Part shown: positions 63,420 to 64,000 of the stretch, piece by piece | How positions within the stretch are numbered: position 1 is the first letter of the stretch | Layout: each line of letters starts with the position of its first letter | From: Flavobacterium daejeonense DSM 17708 | Lineage (GTDB): Bacteria; Bacteroidota; Bacteroidia; Flavobacteriales; Flavobacteriaceae | Reading direction: 5' to 3' | NCBI RefSeq assembly: GCF_000425425.1 | Contig: NZ_AUDK01000005.1 | Location: forward strand, 62,001-126,000 | Length of the DNA: 64,000 nt | Notes under the pieces: model-generated | Seen by the model: the letters and a program-made list of their open reading frames with translations, nothing else | Told to the model about the DNA's origin: nothing | Databases searched by the model: none | Position numbers and translations under genes: made by a program

Positions 63420-63422
63420 AAA

Positions 63423-63466
63423 AAAAGCACCTGACAGATTTCTAAAAAATGTCAGATGCTTTTTGA
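63423..63466. terminator. Terminator after ppk2
   Basis: AAAGCACCTGACA pairs with TGTCAGATGCTTT (one mismatch pair) around an AT-rich loop and runs into T residues; A-tracts on the left side make it bidirectional. Confidence 0.8.
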
Positions 63467-63482
63467 AATGTATTATCCACTT

Positions 63483-64000
63483 TTATAATTTGAATCCGTA
63501 CGCCAGACGAAGCCCAAACTGTCCGAAACCTTTCCCCTCAGTACCATCACTAAGCGTTCTTGGGAAATCAGAGTAATGTTCATAATGTACAGAAATATCA
63601 ATGTATTTAGTCGCAAAACCAATAGTTGGCGCTAATAATAAGGAGGTTTTGTTGTAATTGTTGGTTACAGCAAAAGCAGCTCCTGCTTCACCCATTACAT
63701 AAAACTGGTTGTTCCATACAAAAGCCTTGAATCCGCCTTTGGCAGGAATAAAACCTAAATCCTGACCATCATTCTCGCTTACAAATAAGTTGGTAAATCC
63801 TGTTGTTAAAGTGAAAGAATATCTTTTTGATAAGTCATATTGCAGTCGGACATCTCCTCCTAAAGTTAATTTATAAGGATCGTTGTTAGCATATCCGGTA
63901 TTTAAGCCTAAACCGAGACGGAAACCCTGATCGTATTTAGGTGTTTCCTGTGCTTTAATTCCATTGAAAGAGAATAGAGTCAGAGCCAGCATAAAAGCTG
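63483..64000 (-). CDS. Outer-membrane beta-barrel protein (5' end outside window)
   Basis: The visible part covers about 172 residues. A signal-peptide tail (LALTLFSFNGIKAQ) is followed by repeating amphipathic strands (GFRLGLGLNTGYAN, LTLGGDVRLQYDLS, YSFTLTTGFTNLFV, YVMGEAGAAFAV, SLLLAPTIGFATKY) and the last strand FGQFGLRLAYGFKL, which ends in the aromatic/leucine tail typical for BAM-inserted barrels. A Met at 63992 is in frame but lies inside the signal peptide, so the true start is probably beyond position 64000. It is likely an OmpA/OmpW-like small porin or adhesin of unknown ligand. Confidence 0.75.
   Translation of the reverse strand, partial: AFMLALTLFSFNGIKAQETPKYDQGFRLGLGLNTGYANNDPYKLTLGGDVRLQYDLSKRYSFTLTTGFTNLFVSENDGQDLGFIPAKGGFKAFVWNNQFYVMGEAGAAFAVTNNYNKTSLLLAPTIGFATKYIDISVHYEHYSDFPRTLSDGTEGKGFGQFGLRLAYGFKL

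Overview
This window reads as chromosome of a Flavobacteriaceae bacterium (phylum Bacteroidota), most likely Flavobacterium. The reasons are the gene order, near-identity of RpoB, RpoC and EF-Tu to remembered Flavobacterium proteins, AT-rich intergenic DNA, starts without Shine-Dalgarno sequences, and many TAnnTTTG promoter elements of the Bacteroidota type. It is mostly core genome with no phage, transposase, CRISPR array or rRNA. The unexplained content is mainly in the intergenic DNA, which is full of inverted repeats and repeat families.

Region 1 (1-14.2 kb) is the translation/transcription core: hpf, tRNA-Thr, tRNA-Tyr, tRNA-Thr, tuf, tRNA-Trp, secE, nusG, rplK-rplA-rplJ-rplL, rpoB, rpoC and a DUF3467 gene, all on the plus strand. 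Hairpins lie after tuf, rplJ, rplL and rpoB, so the long operon is probably tuned by partial termination.

Region 2 (14.2-32.3 kb) has a small secreted protein, prfC (minus), a SurA-like chaperone, a MoxR ATPase, two unrelated-type aconitases in tandem, a LysM/NlpC-P60 cell-wall hydrolase, a DegP/HtrA protease (minus), the dapF-GNAT-mltG-DUF2279 operon and a lysozyme-like protein. Envelope quality control and peptidoglycan metabolism dominate.

Region 3 (32.3-46.3 kb, mostly minus) has udk, an FtsB/DivIC-like gene and the two methylmalonyl-CoA mutase subunits in one run. It continues with a dienoyl-CoA-reductase-like SDR, an aminotransferase, dnaA with a low-molecular-weight phosphatase and an RsmI-like methylase, a YbgC thioesterase, YigZ, a HAD hydrolase, ribD and prmC.

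Region 4 (46.3-56.9 kb) holds a decayed four-helix-bundle (23S IVS-type) gene between inverted repeats, a MacB-type permease, hisS, grpE-dnaJ and an ABC-2 transporter pair. It also holds an orphan sigma54-type response regulator without a DNA-binding domain, a degenerate one-domain DEAD-box protein and a Cof-type phosphatase.

Region 5 (56.9-64 kb) begins with a small accessory islet: a 26-bp inverted-repeat element, an orphan membrane protein, a structured repeat and a ParE-type toxin-antitoxin pair. It continues with mtaB, an unknown two-lobed protein, an SDR, a DUF6929-type protein, a PPK2 polyphosphate kinase and a truncated outer-membrane barrel at the window edge.

The most interesting unexplained signal is a repeat with a conserved multi-stem fold, seen three times (37.2, 58.1 and 62.4 kb). 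Its stems are kept while their sequences change. Other candidates are a second family of 19-bp-stem hairpins with a compensatory change, several MITE-like inverted repeats, the pseudo-helicase and the DNA-binding-domain-less sigma54 activator.
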